From NCBI RefSeq assembly GCF_005869225.1, contig NZ_SWFP01000002.1:806001-870000 (forward strand): DNA of 64,000 nt, read 5' to 3'. The notes beneath the pieces were generated by a model that ran no database searches, was not told where the DNA came from, and saw nothing but the letters and a program-made list of their open reading frames with translations. Both the position numbers and the translations under genes were made by a program. Below, piece by piece: positions 22,665 to 32,807 of this stretch (position 1 is the first letter of the stretch; each line of letters begins with the position of its first letter). Origin of the DNA: Dyadobacter bucti. Lineage in GTDB: Bacteria > Bacteroidota > Bacteroidia > Cytophagales > Spirosomataceae.

Positions 22665-25600
22665 ATGATTCAAAAATTACGACCGCTGTTTTATGGCAGG
22701 TTCGCCTGGCCGGTTATTATCCTGGCAATGATTTTCACATTGCGATCTCATGCCCAGTCGCTTACGATCAAAGGAAGGGTCACTTCCTCGGCGGATCAGA
22801 GCGCTTCTCCGGGTATCAATGTGATCCTGAAAAATACTACGAACGGCACCACCACAAATGCCGACGGTTTCTACGAAATACAGGCTCCTGAGAATGGAAC
22901 GCTCGTTTTTTCAGGTATCGGCTATCAGTCCCGCGAAATCCAGATCAACAATCAGAGCACAATCAATGTAGTACTTTCGATTGATACCAAACAGCTGAGC
23001 GAAGTGGTCGTGGTCGGCTATGGTACACAGAAAAAAAGTGATGTTACGGGCGCGGTCGGTTCGGTTAAAATGGACCGTGAAATTACCAGTCGTCCCATCG
23101 TAGAGCTCGGGCAGGCTTTGTACGGCAAAATTCCTGGCGTACAGGTTTTAACCAGCAACGGCCGGCCGGGAACATCCTCCACGATCCAGATCCGGGGAAT
23201 CAATTCGGTGTCGGCAAGCAGCTCTCCGTTGATCGTGATCGACGGTATGCCGATACCCAATTACGACCTCAACCTGCTGAGCGCGGGCGACATCGAATCC
23301 ATGGAAGTACTCAAAGATGCCTCTTCAGCAGCCATATACGGTTCGCGCGGCGCAAACGGGGTGATCCTGATCACCACCAAAAGCGGCAAAGAGGGAAAAA
23401 CAAAATTCAATGTCAACTACTCTTACGGCTTCCAGAAAGTGATCGACAAGATCAAGGTCATGAATTCCGCCGAATATGCGCAGGCTTCCATCGACGCGGC
23501 ACAAAACGGATGGATCGAAAGCGGCGGCGACCCCAATGCGCCGAATACTTTTGAAGCCCGGAAACAATACAAATACACCTGGCCTACTGTTTTTGACAAT
23601 CCTCCCAGTCTTGAAAATACCAACTGGCAGGATCAGATTTTCAGAACGGCGCCCATGCAGAGAATCGAGCTGAATGCCAGCGGCGGCAATACCAAAACCA
23701 ATTTTATGGTATCGGCAGGATATGTGAAACAGCAGGGAATTGTGATCACGTCGGATTATAAAAAGTATACTTTCAACATCAAGGCCAATTCGCAGATCAA
23801 GAACTGGCTGCAGATCGGCGGGATGCTCAATGTCAGCACCGATCATGAAAATGAGCCTTTTAACCGCACCGTGGAATGGGCGGTCCAGTACCCGACAATT
23901 TATCCGGTATATGGAAACAACGGCTACCTCGGCGCCCCGGCCAATACGCCTGGTTTTGAAAAATATGATGCAATCCTTTTCCGCCCCAAAAACGGCCACC
24001 CCCTGTACCAGATCACCGACGATATCCAGCACAGGCAGTTTAATAACCTCGGAAATGTATTTGCCCAGATCGATTTTATCCCTGGTCTGAAGTTCAGGTC
24101 TTCGCTGAATTTCTTTTACAACCGGATCGACAACAACAATTACCAGGCAGTGGATCACCAGCTGGGACCAACGTACTACACAGAAGGCATCATGACTGTA
24201 AACCAGTCGCGGACATTGAATTACACTTCGCAAAACCTGCTGACCTACGACAAAACTTTCAAAGACCATTCGTTCTCGGCACTGCTGGGCCTGGAATACA
24301 ACAACAACGAATATTATTACACCAACCAGGAGCGTCGCGGCTACGATAATGATCTTTTGAAGTCGCTCAGCGCGGGAAAAACGGTTTTTCAGGCTGAGGA
24401 TGATAAAACAAAAAGCATTCTGATCTCCTATTTTTCACGGCTCAATTATTCTTTCAAAGGAAGATATCTGCTTTCGGCCAGTATCCGCCGCGACGGTTCG
24501 TCCCGCTTTGGCCCCAACAACAAATGGGGTGTTTTCCCTTCGCTTTCGGGCGGCTGGATCGTGTCCGACGAAGCTTTCCTGAATACCAATAAGGTATTGA
24601 ACAACCTGAAACTCCGCGCCAGCTACGGTTTTACAGGGAGTGACCGCTTTGCGGATTACAAATGGATCGGTTCCATGTCACAGGGCAGGGTAGCTTTCGG
24701 GAACGGTCTGGGCACCACCTATTATCCGGGAAGCATCACCAATCCGGACCTGGAATGGGAACGTACACAGCAGTTCAATGCAGGCCTGGATCTTGGTCTG
24801 CTGAGCAACCGGATCGTTTTTGAGGCGGATTATTATATTTCCAAATCCGACGGTTTGCTGCTGGATGTGCCGGTCCCGGTGGTTTCGGGCTTTACAAGTG
24901 TATTCAGAAATATCGGGAAACTGCAGAACAAAGGTTTTGAACTAAACCTTACCACCCATAACCTCAAAGGTGCGCTGGGCTGGACCTCCCAGCTGAATTT
25001 TTCCCGGAACAGGAACAAAGTACTGGCACTCGGAAAAGACAATGCGCCGATGATCTACCAGCCCGGGTTCGGAATGGAGTCGATCAATAAAGTGGGCGAC
25101 CCGATATTCAGTTTTTATGGTTACAAATATGACGGCGTTTACATGAACCAGTCTGAGGTCGATGCGGATCCATCCCGATATAAATCCGCCAAACCGGGCG
25201 ACGGACGGTATGTGGACATAAATAACGACGGCGTGCTCAATGCAAATGACCGCACCATTATCGGCAATTACACGCCCGATTTTATCTGGGGTTTCACCAA
25301 CAACCTGACTTATAGAGGCTTCGACGTGAGTGTTCTGATCCAGGGCGTGCAGGGCAGCGATGTGTATGACAATAACATTCACCGCTCCATGCTTTACCAT
25401 GAAGGACGGAATTATTACAAAGAAATGACCAACCGGTGGCGGTCCGAGCAGGAACCTGGCGACGGCCATCACTACAAGCTGACGGTTGACCTGGACGGGT
25501 ATGAGAAAACGGCTTCCAGCTACTGGATCGTGGACGGTTCTTATTTCCGGGTCAAGAGCCTTACAGCCGGGTACACTTTTCCATCGGCGATACTGTCAAG

Positions 25601-25784
25601 ATTGAACCTTGAATCGCTGCGGATCTATGTGAACGGGCAAAATCTTTTTACCCATAAAAACGCCCCGATTTTCGATCCGGAAAACTTCAACGGAAGTGCC
25701 ACCAGCGCCACCGCACGCGGTGTTACCCACTCCCCTTATCCCTCGGCGAAGGTCTATACTTTCGGTGTCAACATTGGATTTTAA
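22665..25784 (+). CDS. SusC-family TonB-dependent transporter of the sulfatase PUL
   Basis: 1039 residues. It has a signal peptide, a carboxypeptidase-regulatory-like domain (SLTIKGRVTSSADQSASPGI through GTLVFSGIGYQSREIQINNQ), and the SusC signature VVVGYGTQKKSDVTGAVGSV leading into the plug domain (IRGINSVSASSSPLIVIDGM). A 22-strand type beta-barrel follows, ending in an aromatic residue (TFGVNIGF). It imports oligosaccharides across the outer membrane with TonB energy, with the SusD lipoprotein as lid. The downstream susD starts 18 bases later but is interrupted, which may impair this pair. The neighbouring sulfatases indicate a sulfated glycan as substrate. Confidence 0.95.
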   Translation: MIQKLRPLFYGRFAWPVIILAMIFTLRSHAQSLTIKGRVTSSADQSASPGINVILKNTTNGTTTNADGFYEIQAPENGTLVFSGIGYQSREIQINNQSTINVVLSIDTKQLSEVVVVGYGTQKKSDVTGAVGSVKMDREITSRPIVELGQALYGKIPGVQVLTSNGRPGTSSTIQIRGINSVSASSSPLIVIDGMPIPNYDLNLLSAGDIESMEVLKDASSAAIYGSRGANGVILITTKSGKEGKTKFNVNYSYGFQKVIDKIKVMNSAEYAQASIDAAQNGWIESGGDPNAPNTFEARKQYKYTWPTVFDNPPSLENTNWQDQIFRTAPMQRIELNASGGNTKTNFMVSAGYVKQQGIVITSDYKKYTFNIKANSQIKNWLQIGGMLNVSTDHENEPFNRTVEWAVQYPTIYPVYGNNGYLGAPANTPGFEKYDAILFRPKNGHPLYQITDDIQHRQFNNLGNVFAQIDFIPGLKFRSSLNFFYNRIDNNNYQAVDHQLGPTYYTEGIMTVNQSRTLNYTSQNLLTYDKTFKDHSFSALLGLEYNNNEYYYTNQERRGYDNDLLKSLSAGKTVFQAEDDKTKSILISYFSRLNYSFKGRYLLSASIRRDGSSRFGPNNKWGVFPSLSGGWIVSDEAFLNTNKVLNNLKLRASYGFTGSDRFADYKWIGSMSQGRVAFGNGLGTTYYPGSITNPDLEWERTQQFNAGLDLGLLSNRIVFEADYYISKSDGLLLDVPVPVVSGFTSVFRNIGKLQNKGFELNLTTHNLKGALGWTSQLNFSRNRNKVLALGKDNAPMIYQPGFGMESINKVGDPIFSFYGYKYDGVYMNQSEVDADPSRYKSAKPGDGRYVDINNDGVLNANDRTIIGNYTPDFIWGFTNNLTYRGFDVSVLIQGVQGSDVYDNNIHRSMLYHEGRNYYKEMTNRWRSEQEPGDGHHYKLTVDLDGYEKTASSYWIVDGSYFRVKSLTAGYTFPSAILSRLNLESLRIYVNGQNLFTHKNAPIFDPENFNGSATSATARGVTHSPYPSAKVYTFGVNIGF

Positions 25785-25802
25785 AAATATACTTTCAAGA
25801 AC

Positions 25803-27260
25803 ATGAAGCATTTCAAACAATATATCATCGGCACTTTCCTTGCTGTTTCAGCATTTTCATGCAGCGAAACCGAGCTTGACCAATACCCTGAAACCAAACT
25901 GACGGAAGGGAATTTCTATACTACCGAAGCCCAGATCATTCAGGCTGTCAACGACGTGTACCGCCAGCTGAACCGGACTTATGCGGCCAGCGGACTGGTG
26001 GATTTGTACGGGGAATTGTACTCGGACAATACCTACATCGAATTTTCGGGGGGAGCTACCACATTTGAGGACGACATTAAGGCTTTCAGAATACAGCCTA
26101 ACAACGGCCTGATCCAGACTGCCTGGAACAACGCTTACAATTCGATCTACATCTGTAACAATGCTATCGAACAGCTTGAAAAAACAACAGTTCAATTCAG
26201 TAACCCTGCGCTGAAAGAGCGGCTGAAAGCGGAAGCGGTTTTTGTGCGTTCACTGATATTTTTCAATATGGCGCGGGTTTGGGGAGAAATTCCTTTGCCG
26301 CTGAAAGTCGTCAGTGCCGATGAAAGCTATACCTATTTACGCGAGAAAAAAGAGATTGTTTATCAGCAGATCATCACCGATCTGAAAAGCAGTAAAGCGG
26401 CATTGCCTGTGAGTTACTCAGTCGCGGATGTGGGCAGGCTCACCAAATATGCGGCTGCGGCAGTGCTCGCGGAAGTATACCTGACTATCGGTGATAAAAC
26501 GAGCGCGGGGACTGAACTGAAAGAGATCATCGACAGCAAAGTTTATTCCCTGGATGCGAACAAGGATGGAAAAATCAACAGTGCCGACTATGCATTCAAC
26601 TTTCAGCCAGGCACCAAAAACTCCCCTGAATCCATTCTCGAACTGCAATTTCTGGCCGGACAGAACGCTGTGAACAGCAACTATCAGCAAACTTACACAC
26701 CCTATCACTGGGCTTTTCACCTGCCGGGAAGCACAGAAACTTTCCGCGGGACCGGTCTTAATACGCCTACGAAGGATCTGGTCAATGAATTTGAAGCGGC
26801 GGACAGCGTACGGAAAAACATATCGGTTTATCCGGGTTATCTCAATCTGGAGACGGGCACATTCGTGGAATATCCATTTACCCAAAAATTTTATGACCCC
26901 ATCTGGCGCTACCCCGGTCAGAACTTCGAGCTGATCCGCTATGCGGACGTTCTTCTGTCTTATTCAGAAGTAACCGGCGACCCGGCCTATCTGAACCAGG
27001 TGCGTGAGCGCGTGGGGCTGCCGGGATTCTGAAAGAAAGGTTATCCTGCCCAATACAGCACATTGGCACTGGCCATCGAGCACGAGCGACGAACTGAGCT
27101 CAGTTTTGAATTTCACAGGTTTTTTGATTTGGTGCGCACCGGCCGGGCTGTTGAAGTACTGAAAGCAAAAGGTTTTAACATCACCGAGAGCAAACTGCAT
27201 TTCCCGATCCCGCAGAGCGCAATCGATGTTAATCCAAAACTTACGCAGAATACCTATTAG
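25803..27260 (+). pseudogene. SusD-family lipoprotein gene interrupted by an in-frame TGA
   Basis: The frame codes 409 residues to VGLPGF, then TGA (27030-27032), then continues in the same frame with KKGYPAQYSTLALAIEHERR and FHRFFDLVRTGRAVEVLKAK to the TAG at 27258. The second part is the conserved SusD C-terminus, including the IPQSAIDVNP motif. The full length would be about 485 residues, normal for SusD. A single G-to-T change (GGA to TGA) explains the stop. The N-terminus is a lipoprotein signal with Cys20 (LAVSAFSCSETELD). SusD binds glycan at the cell surface above SusC. The truncated 409-residue product loses the C-terminal helices and may not fold; sequencing error or readthrough are the alternatives. 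Confidence 0.85.
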
Positions 27261-27332
27261 AAAAGCCACTGCGAGTAGCTTTAAAAATTGAACAGCGTTT
27301 TCTAAACAGCCGCAGCGCGGCAAACCATATCT

Positions 27333-28778
27333 ATGGCAAAATATGTGGCAGTAATGCTGGTCATGGTGATGACAGGCTTTGCAAAAATATCGGCTCAAAG
27401 TACACCGAATATCATCTTCATTATCGCGGATGATGTTAGCTGGGACGATATCGGTACGTACGGGAACACCAAAATCAAAACGCCGAACCTGGACAAACTT
27501 GCGAAAGACGGCATCAAGTTTACGAATATGTACCTGACGGCGAGCTCATGCAGTCCGAGCCGTACCAGCATACTCACCGGCAGGTACCCACACAATACGG
27601 GTGCCGCCGAGCTGCATACGCCTCTGCCTGCGCACCTGAAATTTTTCCCTGAACTGCTGAAACAAAATGGGTATTTTTCGGCCCTGGTGGGAAAATGGCA
27701 CGAAGGCCCGGCGACGAAAAGAGCCTATGATACCTTGCTCGTAGACCGCGCCGCCAATGGCGAGGGCGCGGAGGAACAATGGGTGAACCTGCTGAAATCG
27801 AGACCAAAAAACAAACCCTTTTTCTTCTGGCTGGCACCGCTGGATGCACACAGACCGTGGTCGAAGAAAACGGCGGGGCATGTGCATAATCCTGATACGG
27901 AGATCATTGTGCCGCCAACATTGGCAGATACCAAAGAAACCAGGCTGGACCTGGCGGCTTATTACAATGAGATCTCAAACCTGGATCACTATGTGGGACT
28001 GCTGCAAAAAGAACTGGAAAGGCAAGGCATTGCCGATAACACCCTCATTATTTTCACAGCTGACAACGGCAGACCTTTTCCGGGAAGCAAGACCCGGCTT
28101 TATGATGCGGGTGTAAAAACTCCGTTCATTGTAAAATGGCCAAAAGGGATCAAAGCCGGACAAACCTGCCAAAGCCTGGTCAGCAGCATCGATATCGCTC
28201 CTACTTTGCTGGAACTCAGCGGGACAAAAACACCAGAAACAGTTCAGGGGAAGAGCTTTGTGAGCCTTTTTAAAACACCTGATAAAGAATTCAGAAAATA
28301 CGTTTTCGCCGAGCACAACTGGCATGATTATGCCGCCTACGAACGCTCGGTGCGCAGTAAGGATTTTTTGTATGTGATCAATAAAAGGACTGATTTCGAT
28401 AACGGCGGGCCTATCGACGCGAACCAGAGCCCTTCTGCAAAGGCATTGAAAGCGGCAAAAGCAAGCGGAAAACTTACGGCACTCCAGAAAGACGTTTTCC
28501 TGACGCCGCGCCCCGCCCAAGAATTTTTTGACAACTTCAAAGACCCGCTGCAATCACAGAATGAAATACAGAACAAAACATACGCCGCACCCTTGTCGGA
28601 ACTGCAAAAGGTGTTAAAAAAATGGCAGGAGGAAACCGGCGACACTGTGCCTGAAAACCTTACCCCAGATTGGTACGACCGGGAAACAGGAAAGGCTTTA
28701 CCAGAAAAAGACAAGAGAGGAGAAATGCCCGGAAGTGCGAAAAAAGCAGACCATATCAATGCAAAAGGACCTTTCTGA
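27333..28778 (+). CDS. Secreted sulfatase, N-sulfoglucosamine sulfohydrolase-like
   Basis: 481 residues with signal peptide (MLVMVMTGFAKISAQ). Type I sulfatase motifs: metal-binding NIIFIIADDVSWDDIGTYGN, formylglycine site CSPSR (ASSCSPSRTSILTGRYPHNT), ALVGKWHEG and IIFTADNGRPFPGSKTRLYD. The compact size and these segments resemble heparan N-sulfatase-like enzymes (SGSH type), but that specificity is not proven. It lies 72 bases after susD and is followed by two more sulfatase genes on the same strand, with gaps of 16 bases and then a four-base overlap, so all belong to the PUL transcript. Confidence 0.92.
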   Translation: MAKYVAVMLVMVMTGFAKISAQSTPNIIFIIADDVSWDDIGTYGNTKIKTPNLDKLAKDGIKFTNMYLTASSCSPSRTSILTGRYPHNTGAAELHTPLPAHLKFFPELLKQNGYFSALVGKWHEGPATKRAYDTLLVDRAANGEGAEEQWVNLLKSRPKNKPFFFWLAPLDAHRPWSKKTAGHVHNPDTEIIVPPTLADTKETRLDLAAYYNEISNLDHYVGLLQKELERQGIADNTLIIFTADNGRPFPGSKTRLYDAGVKTPFIVKWPKGIKAGQTCQSLVSSIDIAPTLLELSGTKTPETVQGKSFVSLFKTPDKEFRKYVFAEHNWHDYAAYERSVRSKDFLYVINKRTDFDNGGPIDANQSPSAKALKAAKASGKLTALQKDVFLTPRPAQEFFDNFKDPLQSQNEIQNKTYAAPLSELQKVLKKWQEETGDTVPENLTPDWYDRETGKALPEKDKRGEMPGSAKKADHINAKGPF

Positions 28779-28794
28779 TCCACAAAACCTTATC

Positions 28795-30621
28795 ATGAAA
28801 AAACAATTTTTAGTACTTTTCGCCTTATTGCTGGCATTCGTCAAAACCTACGGACAGAAGCAGGACAGGCCTAACATCCTCTGGATCGTGAGCGAGGACA
28901 ACAGCCCTTTTCTGGGATGCTACGGCGATACTTTCGCAACGACGCCCAACCTTGACAATTTTGCCAAACAAGGCATCCTTTATAAAAATGCATTTGCGAC
29001 CGCACCGGTGTGTGCGCCTTCCCGGTCCACGCTCATCACCGGGATGTACCCGCCTTCTATGGGTACCGAGCACATGCGCAGCACTTATCCGGTGCCCGAT
29101 TTTGTCAAATTTTTCCCGCGTTATTTCAGAGAAAACGGCTATTATACCTCGAATAATGCCAAGAAAGACTACAATACCATCGACCAGACCGAAGCCTGGG
29201 ACGAGTCGAGCAACAAGGCTACTTATAAAAACCGGAAACCAGGCCAGCCTTTTTTTGCGGTTTTCAATCTCAATGTTTCGCATGAAAGCGGCATACACGT
29301 TTCCGTGCCTACCGAGAAGCTGAAACACGATCCGGAAAAAGTACCGCTGCCTCCCTATCACCCCAAAACACCGGAAATGAAACACGACTGGGCACAATAC
29401 TATGACAAACTGGAAGAAATGGACCGGCAGGCGGGAGAACTTCTGAGGGAGCTGGAAAAAGAAGGGCTGGCGGAAAACACCATTGTTTTTTACTATGCCG
29501 ACAACGGGGGCATACTGGGGCGCAGCAAACGTTTTGTTTACGAATCCGGCTTAAAAATACCGCTGATCATCCGTTTTCCCGAGCAGTTTTCATCACTTGC
29601 TCCCGGAAAGCCAGGCACAGCCACGGACAGGATCGTTACTTTCAATGATTTCGCGCCCACGGTTTTGAGCCTCGCAGGGATTACAATTCCTTCCTATATC
29701 CAGGGAAAAGCGTTTCTTGGCAAACAACAGGTAAAAGAAAGAGCATATGCCTACGGTTTCCGGGGCAGAATGGACGAGCGCACTGATTTATCCAGGACAG
29801 TCCGCGATAAGAAATACAGGTATATCCGTAATTACCTCCCGCATAAAATTTCGGCCCAATACCTTGAATATCTCTGGAAAGCGCCCTCGATGCCTTCCTG
29901 GGAGGCTGAGTTTAAAGCCGGCAGGTTAAATGATGTTCAAAAACAATTCTGGCTGGAAAAACCTTCGGAGCAACTGTTTGATATTGAAAAAGATCCGCAC
30001 AATATCCATAACCTGGCTGGTGACCCGAAATACAAAGATGTACTGCTCAAACTCCGCAAGGCCAACCACGACTGGGTTATCGAATCTCAGGACGTCGGAT
30101 TTATTCCCGAAGCCTTGTTAAGCAAAATTTCAGAAACCACGCCCTTGTACGATTATGCGAGAAGCGGGCGATATGACTTAAAAAAAGTGATAGAAACAGC
30201 CGAAATCGCTTCATCCCGGGAAAAATCGAAACTCCCCGAAATAATAAAACGACTAAGCGACAATGATCCCGTAGTCCGGTACTGGGCGGTGATCGGTACC
30301 ATTGTCCTGAAAAATGAAGCGGTTTCTGCCAAATCCAGATTGAATGAACTGCTGAACGACCCGGAGATCAGCGTGCGCATTGCAGCATCAGAATCCTTGC
30401 TCAACCTGGGTGAAACCGAGAAACCGGTGCAGACATTGAGCGAAGCCCTGAAAAGTGAAAACCAGATGGCGCGGGTCCAGGCGCTGAATGTGCTGGAAAC
30501 CATCGGTACAAAAGCCAAACCTTCCTTTCAGAATGTCCGCAACCTCCTGAAAGGCAACCCGAAGGATTCGGACTATGATGTGCGGGCCGCAAAAAAGATA
30601 CTGGACGAAGCTGAAAAATGA
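28795..30621 (+). CDS. Secreted sulfatase with C-terminal HEAT-like repeats
   Basis: 608 residues from the ATG at 28795; the frame is open from 28735, but only this start gives a signal peptide (KKQFLVLFALLLAFVKTYGQ). Sulfatase motifs are NILWIVSEDNSPFLGCYGDT, the formylglycine site CAPSR (APVCAPSRSTLITGMYPPSM), and FYYADNGGILGRSKRFVYES. From about residue 500 it has HEAT-like repeats (SDNDPVVRYWAVIGTIVLKN, NDPEISVRIAASESLLNLGE). It shares this architecture with the sulfatase at 20519, which flanks the PUL on the other strand. It overlaps the next sulfatase gene by four bases (ATGA), indicating translational coupling. Confidence 0.92.
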   Translation: MKKQFLVLFALLLAFVKTYGQKQDRPNILWIVSEDNSPFLGCYGDTFATTPNLDNFAKQGILYKNAFATAPVCAPSRSTLITGMYPPSMGTEHMRSTYPVPDFVKFFPRYFRENGYYTSNNAKKDYNTIDQTEAWDESSNKATYKNRKPGQPFFAVFNLNVSHESGIHVSVPTEKLKHDPEKVPLPPYHPKTPEMKHDWAQYYDKLEEMDRQAGELLRELEKEGLAENTIVFYYADNGGILGRSKRFVYESGLKIPLIIRFPEQFSSLAPGKPGTATDRIVTFNDFAPTVLSLAGITIPSYIQGKAFLGKQQVKERAYAYGFRGRMDERTDLSRTVRDKKYRYIRNYLPHKISAQYLEYLWKAPSMPSWEAEFKAGRLNDVQKQFWLEKPSEQLFDIEKDPHNIHNLAGDPKYKDVLLKLRKANHDWVIESQDVGFIPEALLSKISETTPLYDYARSGRYDLKKVIETAEIASSREKSKLPEIIKRLSDNDPVVRYWAVIGTIVLKNEAVSAKSRLNELLNDPEISVRIAASESLLNLGETEKPVQTLSEALKSENQMARVQALNVLETIGTKAKPSFQNVRNLLKGNPKDSDYDVRAAKKILDEAEK

Positions 30622-32144
30622 AAACGACATCAAAATACAAATATCTGCTCGGGCTGATTTTAGTCGCTGTCGCACTCATTTCTGCAAAAAAACAGGAAGG
30701 GAAAATAGCGGACAAGAGACCGAATATCCTTTTCGTCATTGCCGACGACCAATCGTATCCTTATACCGGAGCTTACGGCGACCCGGCGGCGAAAACACCG
30801 AATTTTGACCGTATTGCCAGGGAGGGGGTATTGTTTACCAATGCTTTTGCCGCTTCTCCCGGGTGTAGTCCGTCGCGCGCGGCGCTGCTGACAGGCCTTA
30901 ATTGCTGGCAGATCAAGGAAGCCGGAACACACGCCAGCAGCTTTCCGGCGGAATTCCAGGTATTCCCCGATTTACTGGAAAAAGCAGGTTACACTGTGGG
31001 CCACACCGGCAAAGGCTGGGGGCCCGGGGATTTTAAGGCTTCCGGAAGAACCAGAAACCCGGCCGGTGATGCATTTCTGGACAAAAAGCTGGATGCTCCG
31101 AAAGGAATTTCCAACGTAGACTATGCAGCAAATTTTCAGGATTTTTATACCAAAAAAGAAAAAGGCAAACCTTTCTTTTTCTGGCTGGGCACCCACGAGC
31201 CGCACCGTACCTACCAGAAAGGCATAGGCGCCGCGAACGGATTTGAAATCAAAAAAGCACAAGTCCCGCCGTTCCTGCCCGATGTTCCGGAAGTGAGAAG
31301 CGACATTCTCGACTACCTCTACGAAATCCAATGGTTTGATACACAGCTCGGAAAAGTAATTGCTCAGCTTGAACAGTCCGGCGAACTGGACAATACGCTG
31401 ATTGTGGTAACGGCTGATAACGGCATGTCTTTCCCCAGGGCCAAGGCGAATGTGTATGAATATGGTATCCATGTTCCGCTGGCCGTCCGCTGGGGCGATG
31501 AGATCAGGAAAGGCGTAAAGGCCCAGGATCTCGTCAGCCTGATCGACGTGTATGCGACCTTTCTGGAAGTGGGGAAAGCAAGTTTTCCGGAATACAAAAC
31601 CGAGAGCAAAAGTCTGCTGCCACTATTAAAATCGGGAAAAAGTAACAGGAACGCCGTTTTTTCTTCCCGTGAGCGGCATTCATCTTCACGGTATAACAAT
31701 TTGGGTTACCCGCAACGCTGCATCCGTACTGCCCAGTATTTGTATATCAAAAATTACAAACCCGAAAGGTGGCCAGCCGGAGACCCGCAAAAATATGATG
31801 CGAACGGAAAACTGGAAGCGCCCAATACTGCATTTCATGACATCGACGAGTCGGCCGGCAACATTGTGATCCGCGAATGGCAGGACCCGAAAATCGCGCC
31901 CTACTTTCATCTGGCTACGGACAAGCGCCCGGCAGAGGAATTTTACGACATCATCAAAGATCCCGGCTGCCTGAAAAACCTGATCGCCGACAAAAGCTAC
32001 GCCTTGCAAATCACTCAACTCAGGTCTGAGCTCAAAACCTACCAGCTCGCCACCAAAGATCCCCGCGAAACCGGGAATGGCGATTACCTGGAATCTTTTC
32101 CGAGATTGAATGGAGAAGTGAGGAGTTTTCCGGCGGTGGAGTGA
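30618..32144 (+). CDS. Secreted sulfatase, third of the PUL operon
   Basis: 508 residues; the N-terminus (YKYLLGLILVAVALISAKKQ) acts as signal peptide or anchor. Sulfatase motifs are NILFVIADDQSYPYTGAYGD, CSPSR (SPGCSPSRAALLTGLNCWQI), GHTGKGWGPG and IVVTADNGMSFPRAKANVYE. It differs from the other three sulfatases in the region after the active site, so it probably acts on a different position or linkage. It is the last gene of the susC-susD-sulfatase operon and converges with the hicB gene nine bases after its stop. Confidence 0.92.
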   Translation: MKTTSKYKYLLGLILVAVALISAKKQEGKIADKRPNILFVIADDQSYPYTGAYGDPAAKTPNFDRIAREGVLFTNAFAASPGCSPSRAALLTGLNCWQIKEAGTHASSFPAEFQVFPDLLEKAGYTVGHTGKGWGPGDFKASGRTRNPAGDAFLDKKLDAPKGISNVDYAANFQDFYTKKEKGKPFFFWLGTHEPHRTYQKGIGAANGFEIKKAQVPPFLPDVPEVRSDILDYLYEIQWFDTQLGKVIAQLEQSGELDNTLIVVTADNGMSFPRAKANVYEYGIHVPLAVRWGDEIRKGVKAQDLVSLIDVYATFLEVGKASFPEYKTESKSLLPLLKSGKSNRNAVFSSRERHSSSRYNNLGYPQRCIRTAQYLYIKNYKPERWPAGDPQKYDANGKLEAPNTAFHDIDESAGNIVIREWQDPKIAPYFHLATDKRPAEEFYDIIKDPGCLKNLIADKSYALQITQLRSELKTYQLATKDPRETGNGDYLESFPRLNGEVRSFPAVE

Positions 32145-32152
32145 GGTTATCT

Positions 32153-32551
32153 TTATAACTCCAAAGCCAGTAATTCACTCCCAAGCGAGTGCAGGGCTTC
32201 CTCTATTTTTTTACGCTGATTGGGACGCGGCTTTTTCAGACCAGTGGCATAGTGACTCAACTGCCGCTGGTTAATGCCTGTGATACGTTCCAGCGCTGCA
32301 CTCGTGAAGATTCCTTTATAATATGCGATCAGGCTTTCTACATCCATCTTCCAGACAATCTGATACTCCTCCTTTAAGACCGCCGGAATATTTTCATCCT
32401 TATTGTATTCCTTTATAAGCTGTATCGCGTCCAAAATGGATTGTCTCGCTTCGGCAACAGAATTGCCACCGCCCCATATTCCCGGCACATCTTCTGCATA
32501 AGCGCCGTAATTATCTGTACTTCTGCCGATTACAACCCTGATTGTTTTCAT
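32153..32551 (-). CDS. hicB: HicB-family antitoxin with XRE-type DNA-binding domain
   Basis: 132 residues. The N-terminal HicB domain is seen in VVIGRSTDNYGAYAEDVPGI, WGGGNSVAEARQSILDAIQL and IKEYNKDENIPAVLKEEYQI. Unlike the HicB at 14449 it ends in an HTH of XRE type (ITGINQRQLSHYATGLKKPR, then KIEEALHSLGSEL). The gene is intact. The toxin gene expected upstream is present only as a decayed copy (32599-32782), so this antitoxin also appears orphaned. Confidence 0.88.
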   Translation of the reverse strand: MKTIRVVIGRSTDNYGAYAEDVPGIWGGGNSVAEARQSILDAIQLIKEYNKDENIPAVLKEEYQIVWKMDVESLIAYYKGIFTSAALERITGINQRQLSHYATGLKKPRPNQRKKIEEALHSLGSELLALEL

Positions 32552-32598
32552 TGCTTGTTATATTATATCCAAATACCGGCAACTAAAAATTCGTCCGT

Positions 32599-32782
32599 TT
32601 ATTTTCGTTTAAGTCTCATTTCCTTAATCATCCGTTTTCTCAACGGCTCAAAAACTGCATCCGGTCCATGAAAAGGAACCGGATAAACACGTCCATCCTT
32701 CTCATAAAGATAAATGGCTCCCTTGTCCGGATATGAATCCAACCATTTCTCCTGACTATTCTGTGAAACTCACTCGACTCAT
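32599..32782 (-). pseudogene. hicA toxin pseudogene, several frameshifts
   Basis: The minus strand carries HicA pieces in different frames: after an ATG at 32782 the ATG frame stops within nine codons, while a second frame reads SSEFHRIVRRNGWIHIRTR, and a third reads EKDGRVYPVPFHGPDAVFEP and then LRKRMIKEMRLKRK to the TAA at 32599. The conserved HicA order (SSE-x-HR-I, GW, Y-EKDGR-Y-PVPFHG, L-K-I-KEMGLK) is intact across frames, so the gene was whole in the recent past. At least two indels are needed. It lies 47 bases before the intact hicB. Confidence 0.75.
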
Positions 32783-32807
32783 GAAAGATATAGCATGTGT
32801 ATGTCAA

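Noticed and set aside
23325..24269. Long minus-strand open frame (314 codons) inside susC
   Set aside because: It is antisense to a clear SusC protein, with no recognisable domain; a shadow of codon bias.
27030..27032. TGA in susD read as selenocysteine or recoded codon
   Set aside because: SusD proteins have no selenocysteine, no recoding hairpin is evident, and the position is ordinarily not Cys; a nonsense change is simpler.
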